Assembly (NCBI GenBank): GCA_035310125.1
Contig: DATGEP010000248.1
Coordinates: 1 to 64,000, forward strand
Reading direction: 5' to 3'
Source: DATGEP01 sp035310125
GTDB lineage: Bacteria > Chloroflexota > Ktedonobacteria > Ktedonobacterales > JADMIN01
Length of the DNA: 64,000 bases
Shown here: positions 45,254 to 54,668 of the stretch, piece after piece
Layout of the letters: each line of letters starts with the position of its first letter
Position numbering within the stretch: the stretch's first letter is position 1
Notes under the pieces: generated by a model
The model's database searches: none
What the model was told of the DNA's origin: nothing
What the model saw: the letters and a program-made list of their open reading frames with translations, nothing else
Translations under genes and position numbers: made by a program

Positions 45254-46314
45254 CGGCTCTCGCGTGAGAGCAGCGTGAGGCGCGGGCGCGGGCGCGTGCC
45301 ACTCGACGTGGCGGCGGCGATTTCCCCGGCGGGCGCGCCGGTTATCTCGCGTGCCAGCACCGGCAGGTGTGTCAGTGGTGGCTCTGGCCGCAACCCAAGC
45401 ACAGTGCGCATGAGTGAGACATCCGCGACGAAACGCTCGACCTCCATTGAGCGAGCGGGCAGATAGCGAATCTCGATGGCATTGTCCACGGTGTCGCGAA
45501 TCTTTTCCGCGAGCACGTGGATAGGTGTCGGGCGTCCGGAGCCGATATTCAGCGCGACGAAAAAGCCGCGCTCGTCGCTTTCGACGGGCAGGAGTCCGGC
45601 GGCAGCAAAGATGACGCACGGCGCGAGGGCGGCGCGCACCATCGCGCTGACGGCGTCGTCCACCGAGATGAAATCGAGCACCTGCGCGCCGCCATAAATA
45701 GTCAGGTCTTCGCCGCGCGCCGCGCGCTCAAGCCAGCTAGGGATGACCCGGCCGGTGTCCCCGGAGCCGTAGACATTCGTCATGCGCAGCGCCACGATCT
45801 CCAGTCCTCCGCTCGCGGCGGCGGCGCGGCAGATCATCTCGCCGGCGGCTTTGCTGGCGCCATAGGCGTTCTTGGGAATGAGCGGGTCATGCTCGGTGAC
45901 AGGCAGCTCGGCGGCCTGGCCGTAGACCTCGCGAGAGGAGGCAAATATGAGCCGGCGGGCGCCGGCTGCCATCGCGGCCTGAAGCACGTTGTAGGTGCCA
46001 GCGACGTTCGTCGTGAAGGCGTAATCCGGGTCGCTCTCGGAGCCAAGAACGTTGGACTGCGCGGCGAGATGAAACACGTACTCCGCGCCCTCCATCACGT
46101 CGTCCACGAACGCCGGAGCGCGCACGTCGCCTTCTACGAGGCGAACGGCGCCAGAGTGGATCAGCGGCGCCAGCGCCTCGCGCGAGCCACGGCGCAGGTT
46201 GTCGAGCACGACGACCGGCTCATCCGCGCAGCCGAAAGCGCCTCGCGTGGCGCAGAGACGAGCGACCAGATGGCGCCCAATAAAGCCGGCGCCGCCTGTT
46301 ACGACGATGCTCAT
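45250..46314 (-). CDS. NAD-dependent epimerase/dehydratase, extended SDR
   Basis: This 354-aa protein resembles UDP-glucose 4-epimerase and related sugar-nucleotide enzymes. The Rossmann motif VVTGGAGFIGRHL is at the start, the catalytic Ser is in FASSREVYG, and YxxxK is in NAYGASKAAGE. An RMTNVYG segment lies in the substrate region. The C-terminal 40 residues are Pro/Arg-rich and probably disordered. The ATG at 46314 has GGAG 7 nt upstream. It probably supplies the sugar for the coupled glycosyltransferase. Confidence 0.92.
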   Translation of the reverse strand: MSIVVTGGAGFIGRHLVARLCATRGAFGCADEPVVVLDNLRRGSREALAPLIHSGAVRLVEGDVRAPAFVDDVMEGAEYVFHLAAQSNVLGSESDPDYAFTTNVAGTYNVLQAAMAAGARRLIFASSREVYGQAAELPVTEHDPLIPKNAYGASKAAGEMICRAAAASGGLEIVALRMTNVYGSGDTGRVIPSWLERAARGEDLTIYGGAQVLDFISVDDAVSAMVRAALAPCVIFAAAGLLPVESDERGFFVALNIGSGRPTPIHVLAEKIRDTVDNAIEIRYLPARSMEVERFVADVSLMRTVLGLRPEPPLTHLPVLAREITGAPAGEIAAATSSGTRPRPRLTLLSRESR

Positions 46315-46622
46315 ATACTTCTCCGATGCTGGAATGATAGCCACGATGCTATTCGAGCCATACGAGACTGCTCGCCGGACGCCCGCACGCCCACATATGG
46401 CAAGCGAGCTATGCGTCCGTATACTCCACCACCCAATGCCGGAGTACGACAGCTTATAGTGAGGCTACCACTCTGATAGCGCGAGTCCGGGGTCAGGGCA
46501 CGTTGTAGGCGTGTGGAGATTACGTGAGGTCAGGTGAAGATTTCCCGGCCTGACTCGTCATGCACCTGCGATGAGCGCGCCGCCTGGATGCTGAGGCACA
46601 TGGTAGCGATGCCCGCACGCCG
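46315..46622. other. Gap between the epimerase and the second glycosyltransferase
   Basis: About 300 bases. I see no gene, repeat or clear promoter. Confidence 0.4.
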
Positions 46623-47765
46623 TCAATCGGCGACGGCATAGATCTCTGGGGTCGGATGCGGCAGGCGATGGGCGCGGTCGGTGGCGCCCTTGACCACATT
46701 CAGCAGACGGTGAGCGTTGCGCTGAGCGTCGTATTCGTCTTCGACGGTGGCACGGCCCCGGTCGCCCATATGCGCGCGCAGGTCCGGCGATTGGATGAGG
46801 CGGTGGATCGCCGCCGTCAGCGCGTCCATATTACCTGGCTCGACCAGAAATCCTTGCTCGCCGTCCCGCACCATCTCTGGGATCGCGCCGACACGTGTGG
46901 TGACGATGGGTAAGGAAGCGGCCATCGCTTCAGGCACGGCGAGCGGCGCGCAATCGGCCAGTGTCGGGAAGACAAAGATGTCCGCCGCGGCGTAGAGGCG
47001 CAGGAGGGTGTCACTATTGGGCGTGACATTATGGTAGACTTTGAGGTTACGCGCCGGTGCGACGGGCGATTGCGTCACAATGGATAACTCACACTCGGCT
47101 TGTAGCTCGCGCTTGAAGCACTGGAGCAGAATGTTGCCGCCCTTGCGCTCGAAATCACCGCCCACGAACAGCAGCCGGGGCAGCCGGCCCTCAGCCGATT
47201 GTATGCGGTCGTAGCCGGTGTGGCGCGGCCACTGGGCGAGGTCTACGCCGGGCGGGATAACCGTAACCTTCTCCGGCAGGACGCCGTAGTCGTGGACGAG
47301 CGAGTCCTTCGCCCACTGGCACCACGTCACCAGCGCTTCGGCATGGTCGAACGCGCGTTTATTGAGGCGGAACTTGAGCTTCTCCAGCGGCCCGCCCGCG
47401 TGATGACCATAAAAGGCGCCGACGGTATCGTAGTTGATGGGCGTGGCGTCGAGCGAGATGATGGTAGGCAGATCGGTGACGCGGGTGGACAGGAGCGACG
47501 TCACCTGCGTGTGATAGAAGATGGCATCGAGCGTGGTCTTGCGGCGTGTGCGAAGGATATCCCGATGGGCAAGAATGCTGGCACGGACAGACCAATTGCT
47601 GCGAAGGACGGGTACACGCCGCCAGCGCTCCGGCACCTCGAACTCAATGGGCAGCCAGGTAGGCTTGACCGTTTCGTCAGTGCGCACGTACCGCAGCAAG
47701 TTGCGATAGTGGGTGCGGTGCCCAAGATTCTGCTCCATGACGAAACCGAGCCGGTACGATATCAT
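46623..47765 (-). CDS. GT4-type glycosyltransferase
   Basis: This protein of about 380 aa begins with LGFVMEQNLGHRTHYRNL, with the phosphate-loop LLFVGGDFERKGG in the middle and the donor motif FVFPTLADCAPLAVPEAMAA. An internal VIPPGVDLAQWP is typical of GT4 enzymes. The GHRTHY start is seen in a GT4 subfamily in Chloroflexota and Cyanobacteria. GGAG precedes the ATG at 47765, and the ATG at 47780 is the alternative. It lies upstream of the epimerase gene on the same strand. Confidence 0.9.
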   Translation of the reverse strand: MISYRLGFVMEQNLGHRTHYRNLLRYVRTDETVKPTWLPIEFEVPERWRRVPVLRSNWSVRASILAHRDILRTRRKTTLDAIFYHTQVTSLLSTRVTDLPTIISLDATPINYDTVGAFYGHHAGGPLEKLKFRLNKRAFDHAEALVTWCQWAKDSLVHDYGVLPEKVTVIPPGVDLAQWPRHTGYDRIQSAEGRLPRLLFVGGDFERKGGNILLQCFKRELQAECELSIVTQSPVAPARNLKVYHNVTPNSDTLLRLYAAADIFVFPTLADCAPLAVPEAMAASLPIVTTRVGAIPEMVRDGEQGFLVEPGNMDALTAAIHRLIQSPDLRAHMGDRGRATVEDEYDAQRNAHRLLNVVKGATDRAHRLPHPTPEIYAVAD

Positions 47766-47903
47766 GGCCTCGCGCTCCATACCCCGTTCCCCTCACAACC
47801 ACCGCACTACCACACCAGCGTTCGGGCACGCCTTTGCACGCCACATCGAATGGATTGTAGCGTCCGTGCAGGGAGGTGGCGTGATGATCGCGTTGAGATA
47901 GCA

Positions 47904-49190
47904 TTAAGCTATGGGGAGCTGTCGGCTGATCGCCGCCGTACCAGCCAGCGGGTGAATCGCGGCGAGCCGCACCGTGAGGACGGCCGCGAGCAGCACAAGC
48001 GCCACAATCATGCCGATGACACTGGCCCACCCGCCCCACGCCCAGAACAGACCGCCAACCGTGCCACCTATGCTCCCACCCACGTAGTAGGTGAACAGGT
48101 AGAGCGCGGATGCCTGCGCTTTGTCATGGAGCGCGCGCCGGCCAATCCAGCTGCTGGCAATCGAATGCGCGCTGAAGAACCCGAAGGTGAAGACGGCAAG
48201 ACCAAAGATCTTTATCACGAGCGGCGCGGCTAAGGTGAGCAGCGCCCCCACCAGCATAATGCCGACGCCAATCCACAGCACACGCCGCCGGCCAAGCCGG
48301 TCCGCTAGATGGCCCATCCAGGTGGACGCGAACGTGCCCACGAGGTAGAGCGCGAAAATCCAGCCGATGGCGCTCTGGCTCAGGTGGTACGGCGGCGCCA
48401 TGAGCGCGAAGCCGATGTAGTTGTACAGCGTGACGAAACTGCCCATGAGCAGGAAGCCAATTCCATAGAGGCAGCGCAAGCCGGGGTCCTGGAGGTGGCT
48501 GACCAGTGACCGGCCCAGCGCGCCCAGCGCGAGTGGTCGCGCCGCGAAGTGGCGGGAGGGCGGGAGAGTGCGCCAGAAGTACACGGCGCTGGCAAACCCA
48601 ATGAGGCCGGTGACGGCGAGGGCGATCCGCCACGATGAGATGTCGGTCAGGATCCCAATGCTGATGCGCCCGGTCATGCCGCCGATGGCATTCCCGCCAA
48701 TCATCATCCCCATGGCGTATCCCAGGCTCGGCGCATAGACTTCTTCACTCAGGTAGGCCATGGCGATGGCTGGCACACCGGCCAGCACGATGCCCTGGAC
48801 CGCGCGAATGACGAGGAGCGTGGAGAAGGTCGGCGCGAACGCACTCAACATCGCCAGCAGCGCGGTCGCGAAGAGCGCGATGGTCATGACTGGCTTGCGT
48901 CCCCATGCTTCTGAGAGCGAGCCGGCCAGCAGCATGCAGATGGCCAGGGTGCCGGTGGTGACGGAGATCGAGAGGCTCGCCTCCGCTGGGCTGATGTGGA
49001 ATTCATGCGTGAAGGCCGGCAGCAGTGGCTGCGTGCAGTACATCACCGCGTAGGTGATGAAAGCGCCCGCGACGAGCGCCGCACTGGCACGCCGGAAGCC
49101 GCGTGTTCCCTGCCGCAGGTAACTATCCGACGCAGAGTCTGGCGCGCGCTCCGCCCCTGCTACGCTCGCGATACGTGCCATACTTGCCAT
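47904..49190 (-). CDS. MFS transporter, YnfM-like
   Basis: This 428-aa protein has 12 hydrophobic segments with the MFS loop motif GSLSEAWGRKPVMT after helix 2 and GHLADRLGRRRVLW after helix 8. MYCTQPLLPAF near the start is typical of YnfM/arabinose-efflux-like transporters. It diverges from a LysR-type gene that probably controls it. The substrate is unknown. Confidence 0.92.
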   Translation of the reverse strand: MASMARIASVAGAERAPDSASDSYLRQGTRGFRRASAALVAGAFITYAVMYCTQPLLPAFTHEFHISPAEASLSISVTTGTLAICMLLAGSLSEAWGRKPVMTIALFATALLAMLSAFAPTFSTLLVIRAVQGIVLAGVPAIAMAYLSEEVYAPSLGYAMGMMIGGNAIGGMTGRISIGILTDISSWRIALAVTGLIGFASAVYFWRTLPPSRHFAARPLALGALGRSLVSHLQDPGLRCLYGIGFLLMGSFVTLYNYIGFALMAPPYHLSQSAIGWIFALYLVGTFASTWMGHLADRLGRRRVLWIGVGIMLVGALLTLAAPLVIKIFGLAVFTFGFFSAHSIASSWIGRRALHDKAQASALYLFTYYVGGSIGGTVGGLFWAWGGWASVIGMIVALVLLAAVLTVRLAAIHPLAGTAAISRQLPIA

Positions 49191-49328
49191 GCTGGCGATA
49201 TCCCCGCTTCATCAGTGTTCCGGGCGCCGCGTACTGGTCGTGATTCTCGCGCTCGTGTGGCCTGAGCCTTTGCCTGACTGACTCTATAAAGTGTACCTTG
49301 CGCTCAATAGGATGTCCAATATATGATT

Positions 49329-49343
49329 TATCAGTAATTGATA
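49329..49343. promoter_or_regulatory. LysR-type operator between divergent genes
   Basis: TATCA, 5 bases, TGATA: a perfect inverted repeat within T-N11-A geometry in an AT-rich patch 18 bases before the LysR start. It fits autoregulation and control of the divergent MFS gene. Confidence 0.6.
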
Positions 49344-49360
49344 TGCTGGGAGTATAAGTC

Positions 49361-50275
49361 ATGGAGCTACGCCACCTCCGCTATTTTGTCGCCGTCGCCG
49401 AGGAGCTGCACTTCGGACGGGCTGCCATCCGCCTGGGTATGGCACAGCCCCCGCTCAGCCAGCAAATCCGCCAGCTGGAGGGGGAATTGGGGGTGCAGCT
49501 GCTGTCGCGCACGCGCCGCCGGGTGGAGCTCACTGACGCGGGGCGGGTGTTTCTCGTGGCCGCGCACGATATTCTGGCGCGCGCGGGGGCCGCGATTGAG
49601 GCCGCGCGACGGGCGCAGCGTGGCGAGATTGGCGCGCTGCGGGTGGGTTTCGCGGGGTCCGCGGCCTACGAGGTCATGCCGCTCATGGTCCGGGCGTATC
49701 GTGACCGTTACCGCGATGTAGACGTGACGCTGCGCGAGATGACGACCTTGGAGCAGATTGACGCGCTTCAGGGAGATCGGCTGGATGTCGGTTTCGCGCG
49801 GATGCCGGTGAGCAACCCAGCGCTTGCCGTCGAGGTGGTCCGGCGCGAGCCATTTCTCGTCGCCTTGCCGGAGGGGCATCCGCTCACCATGCGCGACCGG
49901 ATTCCGGCGCGGGCGCTGGCGGATGAGCCGTTCATTCTGCTGCCGCGCCACTGGCAGTCGGGATTCTACGATGCGGTGATCGCCTACTGCCACGCGCAGG
50001 GATTTAGCCCGCACGTATTGCAGGAGGCGACTGAGTTTCATACAATCGTCGGGCTGGTGGCGGCTGGCCTGGGTGTCTCACTGGTGCCGGCGGCGGTGAG
50101 CAACCTGCGCGGGCGCGGTGTCGCCTACCGCCAGCTTGAAGGCGAGCCTCCCCAAGCCGAGCTGGCCATCATCTGGCGAAAGAACGACATCTCACGCGTA
50201 TTGGGAGCGTTTCTGGCGGTCGTGCGCGAGCTGGCGGCGGGCATGCCAGACGGCCCAGAGCAAGTGGACCCCTGA
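49361..50275 (+). CDS. LysR-family transcriptional regulator
   Basis: The protein is 304 aa. The winged HTH reads MELRHLRYFVAVAEELHFG and onward, with AQPPLSQQIRQLEGELGVQL as recognition helix region. The periplasmic-binding-like effector domain begins at about residue 90 (GALRVGFAGSA). It should respond to a small molecule handled by the adjacent exporter. GGGAG lies 9 nt before the ATG. Confidence 0.95.
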   Translation: MELRHLRYFVAVAEELHFGRAAIRLGMAQPPLSQQIRQLEGELGVQLLSRTRRRVELTDAGRVFLVAAHDILARAGAAIEAARRAQRGEIGALRVGFAGSAAYEVMPLMVRAYRDRYRDVDVTLREMTTLEQIDALQGDRLDVGFARMPVSNPALAVEVVRREPFLVALPEGHPLTMRDRIPARALADEPFILLPRHWQSGFYDAVIAYCHAQGFSPHVLQEATEFHTIVGLVAAGLGVSLVPAAVSNLRGRGVAYRQLEGEPPQAELAIIWRKNDISRVLGAFLAVVRELAAGMPDGPEQVDP

Positions 50276-50453
50276 CGCGACGCCAGCATGGACAGCGCGG
50301 CATGCTCCCCGGTTGTCATGGTTGAGGAACATATACTCTATAAGATGTAGAGATACGCGCCGCCCCCGGACCGCAACCAACTGTCCACTGCGCGCGTTGT
50401 GGCGCGGGGATACGATGGGGCAGTCATATTATGCGGGTTGGGGGAGTGGGAGC

Positions 50454-52019
50454 ATGCTCGTACACGAGTTTTTGGAGCGGAGCGCGCGGCGGTTTCCGGA
50501 GAAGGAGGCGCTGATCTTTGAAGGGTGGCGGCTGACGTATGCGCAGCTCGACGCGTGCGCGAACCAGCTCGCGCATGCGCTGCGCGCGGCGGGTGTGGCG
50601 CGCGGGGACCGGGTGATGATCTTCGCGGAGAACCGTGTCGAGACGGCCATCGCCATTTTTGGCGCGCTCAAAGCTGGCGGCGTCTTCGTCGTCGTGAATC
50701 CGACCACCAAGGCGAGCAAGCTCGCATACCTGCTGCGGAACTGCCGCCCGGCGGCGCTCGTCACGCAGCGCGCCCGCGCTGGGGTGGCGCTGGCTGCCTG
50801 CGCGGAGGGCGGCGCATCGCTGCGGGTGACGATCTGGGCTGATCTGGCGCTGGGAACGCCCGCCCCGGCAGTGACTGGGCCGGGCGGCACGTCCATTCCG
50901 TCGCTGCGGTGGGACGAGGCGCTCGCCGCGCAGCCCGCGACGAAGCCCGCTGTGCCGTGCATTGATATTGACCTCGCGACGATCATCTATACCTCTGGAA
51001 GCACCGGCAATCCCAAGGGCGTCGTCTCGACACACGCGAACGTGCGCGCCGCCGCGACCTCAATTACGACCTATCTTGAGAACACGCCGGACGATGTTGT
51101 GCTCTCTGTGCTGCCGCTTTCCTTCGATTACGGCCTCTACCAGCTTCTGATGGTGTGTCTCTTCGGCGGCACGCTCGTGCTGGAGCGCGGCTTCACCTTC
51201 CCGGCGCGGGCGCTGAAACTGCTGCATGACGCGCGCGTGACGGGTTTCCCAGTGGTGCCGACCATTGCCTCGATCCTGCTCCAGATGGAGACGCTGCGCG
51301 GCGAAGACTATCCCGATCTGCGCTACATAACCAACACGGCGGCGGCGCTGCCGGTGAGCCACATCCAGCGCCTGCGCGAGAAATTTCCCGCGGTGCGACT
51401 CTTCTCGATGTATGGGTTGACGGAATGCAAGCGTGTCTCGTATCTGCCGCCGGAAGAGCTGGATCGCCGCCCCGGGTCGGTAGGCATCGCGATTCCTAAC
51501 ACCGAGGTCTACGTGGTGGACGACGAGGGGAAGCGCGTGCCGCCGGAGACCATTGGCGAGCTGGTGGTGCGTGGCGCGCATGTCATGCGCGGCTACTGGG
51601 AGGCGCCAGAGGAGACGGCGAAGCGCTACCGGCCAGGGCCGCTGCCCGGTGAGACGGTGCTGTACACCGGCGACCTTTTCAAGATGGATGCGGACGGCTT
51701 TCTCTATTTCATTGGTCGCAAAGACGACATCATCAAGAGCCGTGGCGAGAAAGTGGCGCCGAAAGAGATCGAAGCGGCGCTGTATCAGCTTGACGGCGTG
51801 CAGGAGGCGGCGGCGGTGGGCGTGCCTGATCCGATGCTGGGTGAGGCGATCAAGATCTTCGTGGCGCTGGTCCCCGATGCGCCGCTGTCAGAGCGTGAGA
51901 TTCGCGCCCACTGCGCCCACATCCTCGAAGATTTCATGCAGCCCAAGTACGTAGAGATCTGGACGGGACCGCTGCCGAAGGGCAATACTGGTAAGATTGA
52001 CAAGAAGGCGCTGATCTAA
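50454..52019 (+). CDS. AMP-forming acyl or aryl acid ligase
   Basis: The protein is about 521 aa. The AMP-binding P-loop is IIYTSGSTGNPKGV, followed by FSMYGLTECKR, TGDLFKMDADGF, the hinge GRKDDIIKSRGEKVAP and the C-terminal lysine in LPKGNTGKIDKK. It activates a carboxylic acid for transfer to a thiol, most simply the acyl carrier protein encoded three genes on. The ATG at 50454 (MLVHEFLERSARRFPEKEAL) matches the usual family start, and 50415 is the alternative. The stop touches the asparagine synthase start without spacing. The family includes ligases found beside exosortase EPS loci. Confidence 0.93.
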   Translation: MLVHEFLERSARRFPEKEALIFEGWRLTYAQLDACANQLAHALRAAGVARGDRVMIFAENRVETAIAIFGALKAGGVFVVVNPTTKASKLAYLLRNCRPAALVTQRARAGVALAACAEGGASLRVTIWADLALGTPAPAVTGPGGTSIPSLRWDEALAAQPATKPAVPCIDIDLATIIYTSGSTGNPKGVVSTHANVRAAATSITTYLENTPDDVVLSVLPLSFDYGLYQLLMVCLFGGTLVLERGFTFPARALKLLHDARVTGFPVVPTIASILLQMETLRGEDYPDLRYITNTAAALPVSHIQRLREKFPAVRLFSMYGLTECKRVSYLPPEELDRRPGSVGIAIPNTEVYVVDDEGKRVPPETIGELVVRGAHVMRGYWEAPEETAKRYRPGPLPGETVLYTGDLFKMDADGFLYFIGRKDDIIKSRGEKVAPKEIEAALYQLDGVQEAAAVGVPDPMLGEAIKIFVALVPDAPLSEREIRAHCAHILEDFMQPKYVEIWTGPLPKGNTGKIDKKALI

Positions 52020-54083
52020 ATGTGTGGAATAGCTGGGATTGTGAATCTGACAGGGACGCGGAGGCCGGATGCGCGCGATGTGGCGGCGATGATCGCAATG
52101 CTGCGGCATCGCGGTCCGGAGAGCGCGGCAGTGTATCTGGATCCCCGTGGACGAGCGGGACTCGGTCATGTGCGCCTCTCCCTTGTAGACCTGGCGGGCG
52201 GCACACAACCACTGACGAACGAAGACGGTACGCTCTGGTGCGTCGTCAACGGCGAGTTCTTCAACTACATCGAGCTGGCGGCAGAGCTGCGGGCGGCGGG
52301 ACATACGCTGCGCACCGGGTCTGATAGCGAGCTGCTGCTGCACCTCTACGAAGATCGCGGTCTGGAAGGGGCGCTGGCGGCGATAATCGGGCAGTTCGCC
52401 TTCGCGCTGTGGGATGAGCGGCGCGGCGAGGTGATGCTGGCGCGCGACCGGCTGGGCGTGCGCCCGCTGTTCTATGCCGTTGCCGGAGGCGCGTTGCTCT
52501 TTGGGTCGGAGATCAAGGCGCTGCTGGCCGACGAGCGTGTCTCCGCCAGCCCCAACGTCGCTGCGCTGGACCAGACGTTTACGTACTGGGCGCCGCTGCC
52601 AGGCAGCACGCTGTTCGCCGGCATTCATGAGCTGCCGGCGGGATGTACCCTGCGCGCGCGGGCGGAGGCGCCGGACATCGAGGTGCGCCGCTACTGGTGG
52701 ATGCGCTTCTCGGAGCCGGACGGCGGCGGCATGCCCGCCAGCGAAGATGAAGCGGCGGAGGCGCTGCGGGCGCTGCTGGTGGACGCGACCCAGCTACGGC
52801 TGCGGGCGGACGTACCCGTGGGTGCGTACCTCAGCGGTGGACTGGATTCCTCGGCAATCACGGCGATTGCGCGGCGCTACGCGGGCAACTCGCTGCAAAC
52901 CTTCTCGGTCGCCTTCACGGACGCCGATTTCGACGAGCGCGACTTTCAGCTGCGGATGGCGCGGCACCTGGGTACCGAGCACGCTGTGGTGGAATGCGGC
53001 GCGCGCGACATCGCCGAGGTCTTCCCCGACGTGATCTGGCATACGGAAGTGCCGATTCTGCGCACGTCGCCCGCGCCGTTGTTCCTGCTCTCCGCACTGG
53101 TGCGGCGGCACGGGCTGAAGGTGGTGCTCACGGGTGAGGGCAGCGACGAGTTCCTTGGCGGCTACGACATTTTCAAGGAGGCAATGGTACGGCGCTTCTG
53201 GGCGCGCGATCCCGGCTCGAAGCTACGCCCGCTGCTGGCGCGGCGGCTGCACGGCCACGCCGCCAGTGTGCGCGCCGCCAGCCAGGCCGCGCCGGCTTTC
53301 CTGGAGGCATTCTACCGGCAGGGCCTTACCGAGACGGACGACCTCGCCTACAGCCACCGTCCTCGCTGGCGCAATACCGCGCGGCTCAAGGGGCTCTTCG
53401 CGCCAGAGGCGCGCGCCGCGCTGGCGGCGGACAGCTACGATGCGGAGGCCGCGCTCTGGGCGTCGCTCGATCCCGCGCTGGCGGAGCTTGATCCGCTGGG
53501 ACGTGCGCAATATCTGGAGGCGAGCCTCTTCATGCCGCAGTATCTGCTCTCATCGCAGGGCGACCGCATGGCAATGGCGCATAGTGTCGAGGGGCGATTC
53601 CCATTTCTGGATCACCGCGTCGTAGAGTTTGCGATGGCGCTGCCCGCGCGCTTCAAGCTACGCGGGCTGAACGAAAAGTATCTGCTGAAGCGCGCGGTGC
53701 GCGATCTGCTGCCGGACGAGATCTGGCAGCGGCATAAGCAGCCGTATCGTGCGCCCATTCGTGATGCTTTCGCGGGTCAGGACGCGCCGGCGTATGTGGC
53801 GGAGCTGCTGGCGCCAGAGCGCGTCGCCGCGGCAGGTCTCCTGGCGCCGGACGCGGTAAGCCGGCTGCTACGCAAGGCACGCGGCGGGCCGCTGGGCGAG
53901 ATGGACGAGATGGCGCTGGTGGGCGCGCTCTCGACGCAGCTCTGGCATGAGGCGTTCGTGATGGACTTCGCCCGACGGCGCGCTTCGGCGTTCGCGGCGC
54001 TGGGGGACGTGACGCGGGTCTCGTATGGGAACATGGAGCCACTTCATCTGGGCGGTGCGCTGACCGTCAGGATAAATGTATAG
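52020..54083 (+). CDS. Asparagine synthase-like amidotransferase
   Basis: The protein is 687 aa. The N-terminal glutaminase has Cys2 as nucleophile (MCGIAGIV), with RLSLVDLAGGTQP and VVNGEFFNY further on. The synthetase PP-loop is AYLSGGLDSSAI near residue 272, with GEGSDEFLGGYD later. Here it probably amidates a carboxylate of the carrier-bound intermediate or of a sugar rather than making free asparagine, judged by its neighbours. It begins at the base after the ligase stop, so they are strongly coupled. Confidence 0.93.
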   Translation: MCGIAGIVNLTGTRRPDARDVAAMIAMLRHRGPESAAVYLDPRGRAGLGHVRLSLVDLAGGTQPLTNEDGTLWCVVNGEFFNYIELAAELRAAGHTLRTGSDSELLLHLYEDRGLEGALAAIIGQFAFALWDERRGEVMLARDRLGVRPLFYAVAGGALLFGSEIKALLADERVSASPNVAALDQTFTYWAPLPGSTLFAGIHELPAGCTLRARAEAPDIEVRRYWWMRFSEPDGGGMPASEDEAAEALRALLVDATQLRLRADVPVGAYLSGGLDSSAITAIARRYAGNSLQTFSVAFTDADFDERDFQLRMARHLGTEHAVVECGARDIAEVFPDVIWHTEVPILRTSPAPLFLLSALVRRHGLKVVLTGEGSDEFLGGYDIFKEAMVRRFWARDPGSKLRPLLARRLHGHAASVRAASQAAPAFLEAFYRQGLTETDDLAYSHRPRWRNTARLKGLFAPEARAALAADSYDAEAALWASLDPALAELDPLGRAQYLEASLFMPQYLLSSQGDRMAMAHSVEGRFPFLDHRVVEFAMALPARFKLRGLNEKYLLKRAVRDLLPDEIWQRHKQPYRAPIRDAFAGQDAPAYVAELLAPERVAAAGLLAPDAVSRLLRKARGGPLGEMDEMALVGALSTQLWHEAFVMDFARRRASAFAALGDVTRVSYGNMEPLHLGGALTVRINV

Positions 54084-54188
54084 CGTGACCGGCTGATTTC
54101 GTGTAGTATAGCCGCAACATACGGATGGGTGCCGCCGGTCGGTCCGTGCGACTCTCCGAATGACGGGGGCGAAGCGTTCATGTAGAAA

Positions 54189-54271
54189 CTCATCTCATAC
54201 ATGGGTAGGGGCTTTCTTGAGCCGGCTTCGCATGCGACCTGGAGAGGCCGTGTGGGTATTTATGAGATGAG
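54189..54271 (+). ncRNA. Structured leader upstream of the carrier protein gene, unknown class
   Basis: CTCATCTCATA at 54189-54199 pairs with TATGAGATGAG at 54261-54271, an 11-bp perfect stem that closes 61 bases. Inside it are a GGCT/AGCC hairpin and the palindrome TCGCATGCGA. The element ends 27 bases before the ACP start, so it would influence translation. It matches no riboswitch class I know. A chance structure is possible. Confidence 0.45.
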
Positions 54272-54298
54272 CTGCATGTGGGAGAAGATGGAATCGTC

Positions 54299-54580
54299 AT
54301 GGATACACAAACGAACGTTGTGAATGAGACGCTTATTCGCGAGCAGCTACGCGACTTCTTGCAGCAGAACTTTCTCTACGACGGTGATGTATCGCAGGTT
54401 GGCGACGATGAATCGCTGCTGGAGCGTGGCATCGTGGACTCGACGGGCGTGTTGGAGCTGGTGCTCTTCGCCGAAGAGACCTACGACATCACGGTGGATT
54501 CCGCCGATCTGCTACCGGAGAACTTCGACTCGATCAATAGCCTGACCAGATATGTAGCGCAGCGGATGAGCCAGCAGTAG
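54299..54580 (+). CDS. Acyl carrier protein
   Basis: This 93-aa helical protein has the phosphopantetheine serine in GIVDSTGVLELV (Ser48). The usual DSL has become DST. It would carry the acyl or amino acid activated by the upstream ligase as a thioester. I chose the ATG at 54299. A GTG at 54278 is possible. It lies 215 nt after the amidotransferase, behind a strong stem-loop. Confidence 0.88.
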   Translation: MDTQTNVVNETLIREQLRDFLQQNFLYDGDVSQVGDDESLLERGIVDSTGVLELVLFAEETYDITVDSADLLPENFDSINSLTRYVAQRMSQQ

Positions 54581-54615
54581 CCTCGTACATTCCCATTCCG
54601 GCGCAGACCATCAGC

Positions 54616-54646
54616 ACGCCAAAATCCGACGCCAAAATCCGACGCC
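54616..54646. repeat. Tandem 13-bp repeat between the ACP gene and the membrane protein gene
   Basis: ACGCCAAAATCCG occurs twice in a row, then ACGCC. Confidence 0.7.
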
Positions 54647-54668
54647 ATCGCGCAGCGAGGGAAAAACC

